This document shows, in pieces, positions 1 through 10,000 of a stretch of 64,000 nucleotides of DNA. Position 1 is the stretch's first letter, and each line of letters opens with the position of its first letter. The stretch is from Rana temporaria (Eukaryota; Chordata; Amphibia; Anura; Ranidae). The position numbers were made by a program, and so were the translations under genes. Under the pieces are notes generated by a model, which saw nothing but the letters and a program-made list of their open reading frames with translations, was not told the DNA's origin and did not search any database. The stretch spans positions 15,537,643 to 15,601,642 of the forward strand of contig NC_053501.1 in assembly GCF_905171775.1 (NCBI RefSeq), given 5' to 3'.

Positions 1-221
1 ACGACCTTGAAAGCAGATTAGCAGCTTTAGGGCCGGATGAGAGCGTGCAACATAAACTGCGGGCATATTTCTACACGTGGGAGATGGTTACATGCCATAC
101 TTGTGTGAACTCGGCATGCACACAAGCCGCATTCAGGTATTCCCACCTCTGTGTGAGTTTACACAAGTACGGCCTTGTACCTGAATACAGCCATTCATTA
201 CTATGGGCGGCTGTACACTTT
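1..221. other. Unassigned left edge of VASH1 last intron
   Basis: No exon, RNA gene or recognisable repeat was found here. By position it belongs to the intron before the last VASH1 coding exon at 6035. Confidence 0.4.
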
Positions 222-1065
222 GGGCTAGATTCAGGTAGGGGAACGTAATTTTGTGCGGGCGTAGCGTATCCTATTTACGCTACGCCTCCGCAACGTAGAC
301 GGGCAAGTGCAGTATTCACAAAGCACTTGCTCTGTAAGTTGCGGCGGCGTAGCGTAAATCAGCCGGCGCAAGCGCGCCAAATTCAAATTGAGAAGAGGTG
401 GGCGTGTTTTATGCAAATAAAACATGACCCCACATAAATGACGTCTTTAACGAACGGCGCATGCTCGAAATTCCGCCGCAAATCGTCAATGCTTTCGATG
501 TGGACGTAATTTCCGCAAAGCCCTATTCGCGAACGACTTACGCAAACGACGTAAAATATTCAAAATTCGACGCGGGAACGACGTCCATACTTAACATTGC
601 GTACGCCTCATAGAAGCAGGAGTAACGTTACGCTGGAAAAAGCCTTACGCAAACGACGTAAAAAAATCCGCCGGGCGCACGTACGTTTCTGAATCGGCGT
701 ATCCAGCTCATTTGCATATTCTACGCTGAAATCGACGGAAGCGCCACCTAGCGGCCAGCGTAAATATGCACCCTAAGATACGACAGCGTAGGAGACTTGC
801 GCCGCTCGTATCTTAGCTTAATTTAAGCGTATCTGGTTTCCAGAATATGCTTAAATTAAAGACGGCGTAGATTCAGAGTTACGACGGCGTAGATTCAGAG
901 TTACGACGGCGTAGATTCAGAGTTACGACGGCGTAGATTCAGAGTTACGACGGCGTAGATTCAGAGTTACGACGGCGTAGATTCAGAGTTACGACGGCGT
1001 AGATTCAGAGTTACGACGGCGTAGATTCAGAGTTACGACGGCGTAACTCTCTATGAATCTAGCCC
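222..1065. mobile_element. Non-autonomous DNA element, GGGCYAGATTCA-ended family, copy 1
   Basis: The segment opens with GGGCTAGATTCAGG and closes with the inverted GAATCTAGCCC. It has the CG-rich body (CGGCGTA, ACGACGTAAA motifs) shared by eight other copies in the window. No transposase is encoded. The inverted ends and the lack of coding capacity suggest a MITE-like element. Assignment to PIF/Harbinger is possible from the GGGCC ends but unproven. This copy is longer than the others because it carries an internal tandem array at 861-1045. Confidence 0.7.
861..1045. repeat. 22-bp tandem array inside the MITE
   Basis: Eight full 22-bp units, each containing GACGGCGTAGATTCAGAG, start at 861, 883, 905 and so on, followed by a partial ninth. 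The units are essentially identical, which points to recent expansion of the subterminal motif of the host element. Confidence 0.9.
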
Positions 1066-1091
1066 TTTAGCTATGGGGTTGAGTTACTAAA

Positions 1092-1728
1092 ACTGGAGAG
1101 TGCAAAACCTGGTGCAGCTGTGCATGGTAGCCAATCAGCTTCTAACTTCAGCTTGTCCCATTAAAGTGATTTGTAAAGGTTCAGGGGGTTTCAAGAAAAA
1201 AAAAAAAAATCTCATACTTGCCTCCACTGTGCAGTTTGCTTTGCACAGAGTGGCCCCCGATCCTCCTCTTCTGGGGTCCCATTTCAGCTTCTCCCTGCAA
1301 TAGCTAAACCCCTCTGGGAAGCTCTCTCCCGAGGGGGTTACCTTGCGGGCGCTCTCCCGTGTGATACAGTCGGCGGCCATAGCCGGCGAGTGTATCACTC
1401 GGCCCGGCGCACTGCGTCATTGATTTGATGGACAGCAGCGGGAGCCAATGGCTGCGCTGCTATCGATCATCCAATGAAGAGCCGCCTCAAGCTGGGCGGA
1501 AGCTAGGCAGGATCGCGCCCAGGAGATTCGGGGCTCGGGTAAGTAAAATGGTGGCTCGGGTGGTGACTTCAAGGTGTTTTTTTACCTTAATACATAGGAT
1601 GCATTAAGGTGAAAAAAACAAAGCCTTACAACCCCTTTAAGCTTTGACAGTAAAACCTGGAAGCGGATTGGTTGCTATGCAGAGCTGCACCAGATTTTGC
1701 ACGCTCCCGGGCTTAGTAAATCAACCCC
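1092..1728. mobile_element. Palindromic element interrupted by a TTAA-ended MITE
   Basis: The left arm (GGAGAGTGCAAAACCTGGTG, then CAGCTGTGCATGG and CCAATCAGCTTC) is matched in inverted orientation by the right arm (GATTGGTTGC, GCAGAGCTGCACC, GATTTTGCACGCTCCC). Between the arms lies a separate TTAA-bounded insertion at 1161-1640. A related unit with the same arms lies at about 36120-36290. Confidence 0.55.
1161..1640. mobile_element. TTAA-ended MITE nested in a palindromic element
   Basis: It begins TTAAAGTGATTTGTAAAGG and ends with the approximate inverse CTTACAACCCCTTTAA. TTAA at both ends fits piggyBac-type integration. The interior is GC-rich and non-coding. Confidence 0.55.
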
Positions 1729-2187
1729 AAAGTCTCTCATATACGCCTGCAGTTTATGCTGTGCGGCTTCATGCACCCTTGTACATGAGGAATAGATGTG
1801 ATCTAATGAGGCAGCACATTACAGTAAAGCAGAACTGTCCATTTTGGAGGGTTATAAACTACCCCAACTGTTTTTTTCCCCACAGTCATCTGTGTCCCAT
1901 AGGAGTGATTTCTCTTTATTTCCTGACCCATAGCCAAAACAGGAAGTGAGGAAACCCCTGTATGTCACCAGAACTAGTGTGCCCACTGGAAGATTTCCCC
2001 TCTATTCCTGTTCTGGTGACTGCCTTAACATTTGCATTTTTTTTTTTTTTTCACGGGTGACATTAAATGGGGCTAATAGAGAGGGTGCCTCTTCGTAACT
2101 ACTTGACCTCTGAAAGATTTACCCCCTTCACGATCAGGCCATTTTTTTTGCAATGCAGCACTGCGTTCCTTTAACCACTTCCACACC

Positions 2188-2335
2188 CTAGGGCAGTGAT
2201 GGCGAACCTTGGCACTCCAGATGTTTTTGAACTACATTTCCCATGATGCTCAACTACACTGCAGAGTACATGAGCATCATGGGAAATGTAGTTCCAAAAC
2301 ATCTGGAGTGCCAAGGTTCACCATCACTGCCCTAG
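2188..2335. mobile_element. 148-bp near-perfect palindromic MITE
   Basis: The arms CTAGGGCAGTGATGG and CCATCACTGCCCTAG extend inward through GGCACTCCAGATGTTTTTGA / CAAAACATCTGGAGTGCC and CTACATTTCCCATGATGCTC / GAGCATCATGGGAAATGTAG. The whole unit can fold into one hairpin. The ends and style match hAT-type MITEs common in amphibians and reptiles. Confidence 0.75.
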
Positions 2336-2425
2336 GGAATAAAATGGCGGCCGTTGTAACTTTTTATCTCGCACGGTATTTACGCAATAATATTTCAAAC
2401 GCCTTTTTTTGGGGGGGTGGTTTCA

Positions 2426-3604
2426 TTAACCACTTCCAGACCTTAGGTGTTTTTCAGATTCGGTGTTTGCAAGACTAAAACCGTTTTTTCTGCTAGAAAA
2501 TTACTTAAAACCCCCAAACATTATATATTTTTTTTTTCTCTAACACCCTAGAGAATAAAATAGTGGTCATTCCAATACTTTTTGTCACACCGTATTTGCG
2601 CAGCGGTCTTACAAGCGCACTTTTTTTGGAAAAAAATCACTTTTTTGAATTAAAAAATAAGACAACAATAAATTTGGCCCAATTTTTTTATATATTTTGA
2701 AAGATAATGTTACGCCGAGTAAAATGATGCCCAACATGTCACGCTTAAAAATTGCGCCCGCTCGTGGCATGGCATCAAACTTTTACCCTAAAAAATCTCG
2801 ATAGGCGATGTTTAAAAAATTCTAGAGATTGCATTTTTTGAGCTACAGAGGAGCTCTAGGGCTAGAATTATTGCTCTCGCTCTAACGATCGCAGCGATAC
2901 CTCACTTGTGTGATTTGAACACCGTTTTCATATGCAGGCGCTACTCGCGTATGCGTTTGCTTCTGCGCGCGAACTCGCCGGGACGGGGCGCTTTAAAAAA
3001 AAAAATTTTTTGTTTTCTTATTTATTTTATTATTTTTTACACTGAAAAAAATAAATAAAAAATTTGATCACTTTTATTCCTATTACAAGGAATGTAAACA
3101 TCCCTTGTAATAGAAAAAAGCACGACAGGTCCTCTTAAATATGAGATCTGGGGTCAAAAAGACCTCATATTTGGGCTTAAATGCAAAAAAAAAAAAAAAA
3201 GTCATTTTTTCAAATGACCAAAAAAAAAATTTGTCTCTTTAAGAGGCTGGGCGGGACTGACGTTTTGACGTCACTTCCGCCCAGCCGAGCTATGGGGACG
3301 GGCGAAGGAGATTTTTCCTTCAGTCTCGTCCCCGCTCACCAGCCGACAGCATCCGATCGCCTCCGCCGCTACCGACGGCTCCGGTAAGCGGCGGAGGGCG
3401 CAGGAGAGCGGCGGGAGCCCCTCTCCCGCCACCGATAACGGCGATCTCGCGGTGAATCCGCCGCGGAGACCGCCATTATCGGATTCCAGACCGCGCACAC
3501 TAAAAATGGATACCTCGGTTGTGACAGCAGCTGCTGCCGTTACCGATATATCCATCTTTAAAAACAGGACGTACATCGTCGTGCGCAGGTCTGGAAGTGG
3601 TTAA
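2426..3604. mobile_element. TTAA-ended 1.2-kb element
   Basis: It begins TTAACCACTTCCAGACC and ends with the exact inverse GGTCTGGAAGTGGTTAA. The flanking sequence (TTGGCCCAA, AAAGATAATGTTACGC, ACCCAACATGTCACGC) is also present inside it, so it seems to sit inside a relative. It is non-coding. Confidence 0.75.
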
Positions 3605-4705
3605 TTAAAAAATAACAAAAACAGTAAAGTTAGCCCAATTTTTTTGTATTTTTTACTATGAAAGATAATGTTACGCTGAGTAAATAGATACCCAACATGT
3701 CACGCTTTAAAATTGTGAACACTCATGGAATGTCGCCAAACTTCGGTACATAAAAATCTCCATAGGCGACGCTTTAAAGTATTTTTACAGGTTACCAGTT
3801 TAGAGTTACAGAGGAGGTCTAGTGCTAGAATTGTTGCTCTTACGCAAGCGGCGATATGACGGGTGGGAAGTGGCTAAATGACAATTGCGCAATGCTGTAC
3901 TCAATTTGTCATTATATATTTATTTTCTAACACCCTATAGAATAAAATGGTGGTTATTGTAATACTTGCGCAGCGGTCTTACAAGCGCACTTTATTAAAT
4001 TAAAAAAATAAGACAACAGTAACGTTGGCCCAATTTTTTTTATATTATGAAAGATAATGTTACGCCGAGTAAATTGATACCCAACATGTTACGCTTCAAA
4101 ATTGCGTCCGCTCGTGGAATGGCAACAAACTTTTACCCTTTAAAAATCGCCATAGGCAATGTTTAAAAAATTCTACAGGTTGCATGTTTTGAGTTACAGA
4201 GGAGGTCTAGGGCTAGAATTATTGCTCTCGCTCTACCAATTGTGGCGATACCTCACGTGTGTGGTTTGAACACCACTTTCATATGTGTGCTCTACTCACG
4301 TATGCATTTGCACGCAAGCTCGGCGGGACGGGCATGTTCCTGGCTCCTAACTTTTAAGATTCCAAGCAAATTTGTCAAGCCCTGTAATTAGGGGAGCTGA
4401 ACACAGAAGGCTTTTTACCTTCTTGTAGAAAATGCATTAACGTACAAAACATTGGTCTTTTTTGTATATATTGCAAAAAATAAAAACTGTAGAGGTGATC
4501 AAATACCACCAAAAGAAAGCTATATTTGTTGGAGGGGGGAAAAAAGGAAAATTGTATTTATTTTAGGGGGGGTAAAACCTTCCAGGGCTGAAGTGGTTAA
4601 AGTGTACCCCCCCAACTCTTTAGGGTCTATGCTATATATAAATACTTTTTTGGGGGGTTACAAGTAATTTTCTAGGGGAAAAAAATATATAATAAAAATA
4701 CTAAT
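3605..4705. repeat. Flanking copies of the same TTAA-element family
   Basis: The stretch repeats motifs of the 2426-3604 element (AAAGATAATGTTACGC, CCCAACATGTTACGC, AGTTACAGAGGAGGTCTAG) at 3660-3830 and 4040-4215. This shows two or more diverged, nested copies. No gene was seen. Confidence 0.55.
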
Positions 4706-5700
4706 TTAACCACTTAAGCCCCGGACCTTTAGGCAGCTAAATGCCCAGGCCGGGTTTTGCGATTCGGCACTGCGTCCCTTTAACAGACAATTGCACGGTC
4801 GTGCGACGTGGCTCCCAAACAAAATTGACGTCCTTTTTTTCCCACAAATAGAGCTTTCTTTTGGTGGTATTTGATCACCTCTGCAGTTTTTATTTTTTGC
4901 GCTATAAACAAAAATAGAGCGTCAATTTTGAAAAAAATGCAATATTTTTTACTTTTTGCTATAATAAATATCCCCCAAAAACATATATATATATATATAT
5001 AAAAAAAAAAATCCTCGGTTTAGGCCAATACGTATTCTTCTACCTATTTTTGGTAAAAAAAAAAAAAAACGCAATAAGCGTTTATCGATTGGTTTGCGCA
5101 AAATTTATAGCGTTTACAAAATAGGGGATAATTTTATTATTTTTTTTTTTACTACTAATGGCGGCGAATAGCGATTTTTTTTTTTTCGTGACTGCGACAT
5201 TATGGCGGACACTTCTGACACATTTTTGGGACCATTGTCATTTTCACAGCAAAAAATGCATTTAAATTGCATTGTTTATTGTGAAAATGACAGTTGCAGT
5301 TTGGGAGTTAACCACAGGGGGCGCAGAAGGAGTTATGCTTCACCTAGTGTGTGTTTACAACTGTAGGGGGGTGTGGCTGTAGGTCTGACGTCATCGATCG
5401 TGTCTCCCCTATAAAAGGGATCACACGATCGATGCAGCCGCCACAGTGAAGCAGTGTTTACATACGGCTCTCCCCGTTCTTCAGCTCCGGGGAGCGATCG
5501 CGAGGGAGCGGCTATAAACGAATAGCCTCGTCCCCGATCGCTCCCTGACGTTTTCCAACCGCCGCATGTAGCGGGGGGGGGGGGGGGGACGGGTCCCCGA
5601 CCGGACCCCCGACAAGGCAGGGACGTACATGTACGCCCATATGCCTGTACGTGCCATTCTGTGGACGTACATATACATGCAGCAGTCGTTAAGCGGTTAA
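4706..5700. mobile_element. TTAA-ended 1-kb element, copy A
   Basis: It starts TTAACCACTTAAGCCCCGG and ends AGTCGTTAAGCGGTTAA. The body carries GGACCTTTAGGCAGCTAAA, CAATTGCACGGTCGTGCGAC, and AGCTCCGGGGAGCGATC. It is closely similar to 56269-57276 over its whole length. A poly-G tract lies near 5570-5588. Confidence 0.75.
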
Positions 5701-6034
5701 ACAAAGTCCCAGAAAAGGCCTGGTCAGCAAGGGGCTAAAACTGACATTCGCCTACCAAGGTATTTTGAATTTTGCATAACTTCTCCCAAGAGCCAGCCAA
5801 CCTCCTGTTTGCATAAGGAAGGAGTAGTACTGGGGCAGGGTGCTGTGATACTTACAGGAAGTACAGCACTCGGACGGCTCCTCCTGCCAGCATTGCATAG
5901 AGAAATACCCAGTGATGACACCCAGCAGGAAATCTAGATAAAAAAAATGCTACAGAAAGTATTATTTGATGCCGACAGGCACATTTGAAATCCGCTCACA
6001 ATAATATAACAGATCTTCTCTTTTCTCTTACCAG

Positions 6035-6104
6035 ATCATCTGGGGAAAAACCTACCGACCCCAAATCCTTACCTGACCTCAGTGGGTACCAGATCCGGGT
6101 GTGA
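6035..6104 (+). CDS. VASH1: Vasohibin-1, last coding exon (C-terminus only)
   Basis: A polypyrimidine tract and CCAG acceptor at 6031-6034 precede an exon of one split base plus 22 codons and TGA. It encodes the tail SSGEKPTDPKSLPDLSGYQIRV; the final PDL-GYQIRV is the signature end of vertebrate vasohibin-1. VASH1 is a transglutaminase-like cysteine carboxypeptidase that, with SVBP, removes the C-terminal tyrosine of alpha-tubulin. The catalytic core lies upstream of this window; this exon is only the disordered tail. The position next to ANGEL1 in convergent orientation matches the mammalian arrangement and supports the call despite the short match. Confidence 0.85.
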
Positions 6105-6548
6105 GTGCCCTGTACCACCTTCATCCCATCTGGGATTGGATATGAACTCTGCCCCTTTTAGATGTAGATGACCCTGCCCCATTTGTGTCAGGCCCAGGAC
6201 GGCAGGCGCGCTGAACGCCCACGATCCAACAGTGACGACTGCCGGAGGCGGAACTACAAATCAAGTGACGTGTATAGCTGGGTTCACGGCCACCTCCCTC
6301 CTTCCTCCCTCCCAACCTGGCTGTGACCAATCAGTAACCACTGTTGGAGGGGCTTCTGGTCAGAAATAATCTTTTAAAGTTTTGCCTTAGCACCATGCCA
6401 CATGTGCCAGCCTATCGCCCTCATTCCCGCCAGTCGACCTACGTCCAGCGGAAAGCACCCTCACTACCGCCAGCTGACCCACGCCTGGCGGAGAGCCCAC
6501 CCCATTGTCCAGCTATTTATTTATTCCAACACTTTTACACTGAATCCT

Positions 6549-6598
6549 AATAAAGCGGAAGATCTGCCATGTGTGTGTTTATTGTATGACGGAATAAA
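6549..6598 (+). terminator. VASH1: Candidate VASH1 polyadenylation signals
   Basis: AATAAA occurs at 6549-6554 and at 6593-6598 on the plus strand, about 450-490 bases after the VASH1 stop codon. They flank a minus-strand AATAAA that serves the opposing gene. Confidence 0.5.
6578..6583 (-). terminator. ANGEL1: Candidate ANGEL1 polyadenylation signal
   Basis: TTTATT on the plus strand reads AATAAA on the minus strand, about 250 bases after the ANGEL1 stop. Another minus-strand AATAAA lies at 6622-6627. Both overlap the VASH1 3' UTR region. Confidence 0.5.
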
Positions 6599-6832
6599 AG
6601 ATCCGGCAATGTATTGTACAATTTATTACAACTATTCACACGTTGCAAACTTCTGCTCTCATCTAAAACATCTTCATATGTACAGATTTTACATACATGA
6701 ACACTGTAAGGGAGCAGCACGTGTGGAACAGAAAATAACGCCACGTGGAAGCCCTGGACCTTACTGGGGGGGGGGTGGGGGCTGAAAATTAAAAAGAGAC
6801 AGAGGAAATGTCCCAACTTGGGGAGGAGCTTC

Positions 6833-7002
6833 TTACTCCGGTTCTGGGGTTGAGAAGTCCAGGCTGAAGCGGGCCAGAAGGCAGAGATGGTCAGAGCAGC
6901 AGAAGGGGTTAGGGAGTCCTTGCCCTGCCCACAGATCATCCTCTGACAGCAGACACAGACGCCCCAACAGCTTCAGCTGGCCGTCCTGGAAGAAACGCAG
7001 AC
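6833..7002 (-). CDS. ANGEL1: ANGEL1 coding exon 9 (residues 464-519 and stop)
   Basis: The acceptor CCCCTGCCAG is followed by LKLLGRLCLLSEDDLWAGQG, LPNPFCCSDHLCLLARFSLD and a short acidic tail ending in TAA. SDH carries the terminal catalytic histidine of the EEP fold. Confidence 0.95.
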
Positions 7003-10000
7003 CTGGCAGGGGAACAAAAGACATGTAAGATGGGGACAGATGCAATACAATCTTAGCATGTTCTTGGCGTGTTGCTCACCCTGGTTGGTGCTGCATATCG
7101 GAACCGGCTCCGCAGAATAGAAGATGTAATCCACCGTGCTGCCGATTCCTAGCGGGAACGTTGTGACCTCGTGACGGTCTTTAGTGGGCAGGAAGTGGGT
7201 GTAAGCTGAGGTCAGCTGGAGCTGATGCTGCAATAAATGGGGTGTCCTGGGGGGCAGAGGACAGACAGATTAGTAACTGCACACAATAATATATACCATT
7301 CTACACACTGTACTGAACTATATCCCACAATACTGTAAGAGCTCTATATACACCTCTGTCAGGGGGACACGCATGAATTGTGTAAGGTAGGAACTGCTAA
7401 TCTGAACCACGGCTTGACAGCAGAAGCTGTTCTTAGCCAGGCGGGGGGTGGAGTCCCGAGGTGAACCCAGGTACCTGTTGGAGTAGGGAGCGGTGCTCAG
7501 GCGGAGCCCCGAGTTGAATGCATTTACCAGTCAGCGCAGGGGATGGAGTCTCGAGGTAAATGCATTCACCTGTCAGGGCAAGGAGTGGTTCAGGATGGAG
7601 CCCCAAGGTGCACAGTTACCGGTCTGCACAGAGAGGCAGTTCACAGGTAGGTGGGGTGGAGCCTCAAGGTGAAAACAGTTGCTTGTTCGCTCAGAGGGCG
7701 GTTCTCAGGTAGCGGGATGGTGCCCAAGTTAAACGCAGTTACCCGTCACCAAAGGGGTCGGTTCTCAGGTGGGGTGGGGGGGTGGAGCCCCAAAAAAGTT
7801 ACCTGTCTGCGCAGAGGGCGGTTCTCAGGCAGGGAATGGAGTCCTGAGTTTACCCAGTTACCTGTTGATGTAGGGAGCGGTTCTCAGGTAGGGGATAGAG
7901 TCCAAATTTCAATGCAGTTACCAGTCAATGCAGGAGGCGGGGATGAAGCATCAAGGTAAACACAGTTACCTGTCTGCGCAGAGGGTGGTTCTCAGGGGGA
8001 TGAAGCATCGAGCTGAACACAGTTTGCTGTCTGCGCAGAGGGTGGTTCTCAGGTAGGGGGATGAAGCATCGAGCTGAACAGTTTCCTGTCTGCGCAGAGG
8101 GTGGTTCTCAGGTAGGGGGATGGAGTCTCAAGGTGAACAGTTAACCGTCTACGCAAAGGGTGGTTCTCAGGTAGGGGGATGAAGTCTCAAGGTGAACACA
8201 GTTTTCTGTCTGCGCAGAGGGCAGTTCTCATATAGGGGGATGGAGCCTTGAGGTGAACACAGTTACCCGTCAGCATAGGGTGCGGTTCTCAGGCAGGGGG
8301 ATGGAGCCTCAAGGTGAACACAGTTTCCTGTCTGCGCAGAGGGCGGTTCTCATGAAGGGGGATGGAGCCTTGAGGTAAACACAATTACCCATCTGCACAG
8401 GGGGTGGAGCCTGAGGTGAATGCAATTATCTGGCTGCGCAGGGGGGCGGTCCTCAGGGTGGGGATGGTGCCCCAAGGTGAACACAGTTACCTGTCTGTGC
8501 AGGGAGTGGTTCTTATGCAAGGGACTGAGCCAAAAGGTGGACACAGTTACCTGCCGACACAGAAAGGCTGAGTGCAAAGGTAAAAGTGGTTACCCATCAG
8601 CACAAAGGGCTGTTTTCAGGAAGTGGGGCAGAGCACAGACGTAAACGCAGCTACCGGTCAGCACAGGAGGCGGGAAACAGAATTAAATGTAGCGTGGGTA
8701 GGGGGGCTTGGCTTCTTTGGTCAGGGGGGTAGAGCACAAAAGTAAAACGCAGTTACCTGTCAGCACAAGGTGGAAGGGGGGGGGGACACAGATGTAAATG
8801 TAGTTAACATTTAGTGCCGGGGGCAGTTCTCAGTAAGCTCCATCCAATTCTAAGATGGGGACAGCTGGCAGGATCTTGCAGCAGAATTTATATGATGTCT
8901 TCCATAATGCTGTAGCTGTCATCTATTACTCAGAAGTTTCTTACAGTCACTAACATTATGGTGGCAGATCGGCACCTGAATTGCGGCCTGGCAAGTCCCC
9001 AGCAACACAGAACATACATGCCAAGTGCTGCCCACCTCCCCTTCATCCCGGCCCTTCCTGTGAGTACCTGAGCAGTGAATCCGGTGGGTCTGGGAAGATC
9101 CCTGCCTGAGCCGCAGCTGCCTGTGAATCTGTCAGACACAGATGGGGAAGATGTTACAGCAGCCATAGTAGAGGACACATTTCTCTCTCTCCTGCTTACA
9201 TTCACCCACCTGGACTATTGTCCGTCACCCCCTTGATCAGCACAAGGTTTTGGGGGCGCTGAAGGGCATACTCGCAATACCGAAACTCCAAGATGCTCTG
9301 GCGGGTGTACGTCTTTCTATCTAATGGCACAAAGACAAATCATAGATATGAATCTCCCTGTTGAGTCATGAATCTCCCTTTTGAGTCATAGGTGGGACAG
9401 GGTAAGGATGAGTGATCTCACCTTCGACCATTGGTGGCCTCGCCGCCACGTACCGGCATCGGTCATTGACCCCCAGAATGTCCGGCAACAGAGGAAAAGG
9501 CAGAACCCGGGACTGTGGAACTTCCCAGTATTGATCCTGGCCAGACACCTAGGAGAAAAGGCAACAGTTAGATGGAATAGAGAAAATGGCCAATCCCCAT
9601 GCGCTATACCAACCCCCACCTTCCATGCTGGTATGCTGCGACAGTTCAGGAAGCCATTGTGCAGCAGCTGGTAAAGGGGAGAACTGGGTGTTGCGTTTAA
9701 ATCTCCACACAGGATGATCGGGCATCGCTGACCTTCAGGGGTATGGGATAACTTATCCACCTCTGCCAGGAGAAGTGCCAACTGTGCCAGCTTAATGTCC
9801 CCTCGGCGGGGGTTGTAGAGAAGGTGTGTGTTAGCGACGCACAGGCTGGGGGGGTTGAGCCCATCTGGTGCCTCCTCAGACAGCACTGGCCGCAGCAACA
9901 GCACCAGTCCCACATTGTCACGATTCAGGACACCAACAGCCGGCCGGAAATACTCCACATGACTTTCCAGGAGCAGAGTGAAGCGCTGAGTCTTGAAGAA

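Larger units (their letters stand above)
6105..6620 (+). other. VASH1: Probable VASH1 3' UTR
   Basis: Sequence between the VASH1 stop and two plus-strand AATAAA hexamers (6549-6554 and 6593-6598). No repeat family was recognised. The exact cleavage site cannot be seen from sequence. Confidence 0.5.

Noticed and set aside
5333..5704. 123-codon minus-strand frame
   Set aside because: Lies inside a TTAA-ended non-coding element with a related copy at 56269 that does not preserve the frame.
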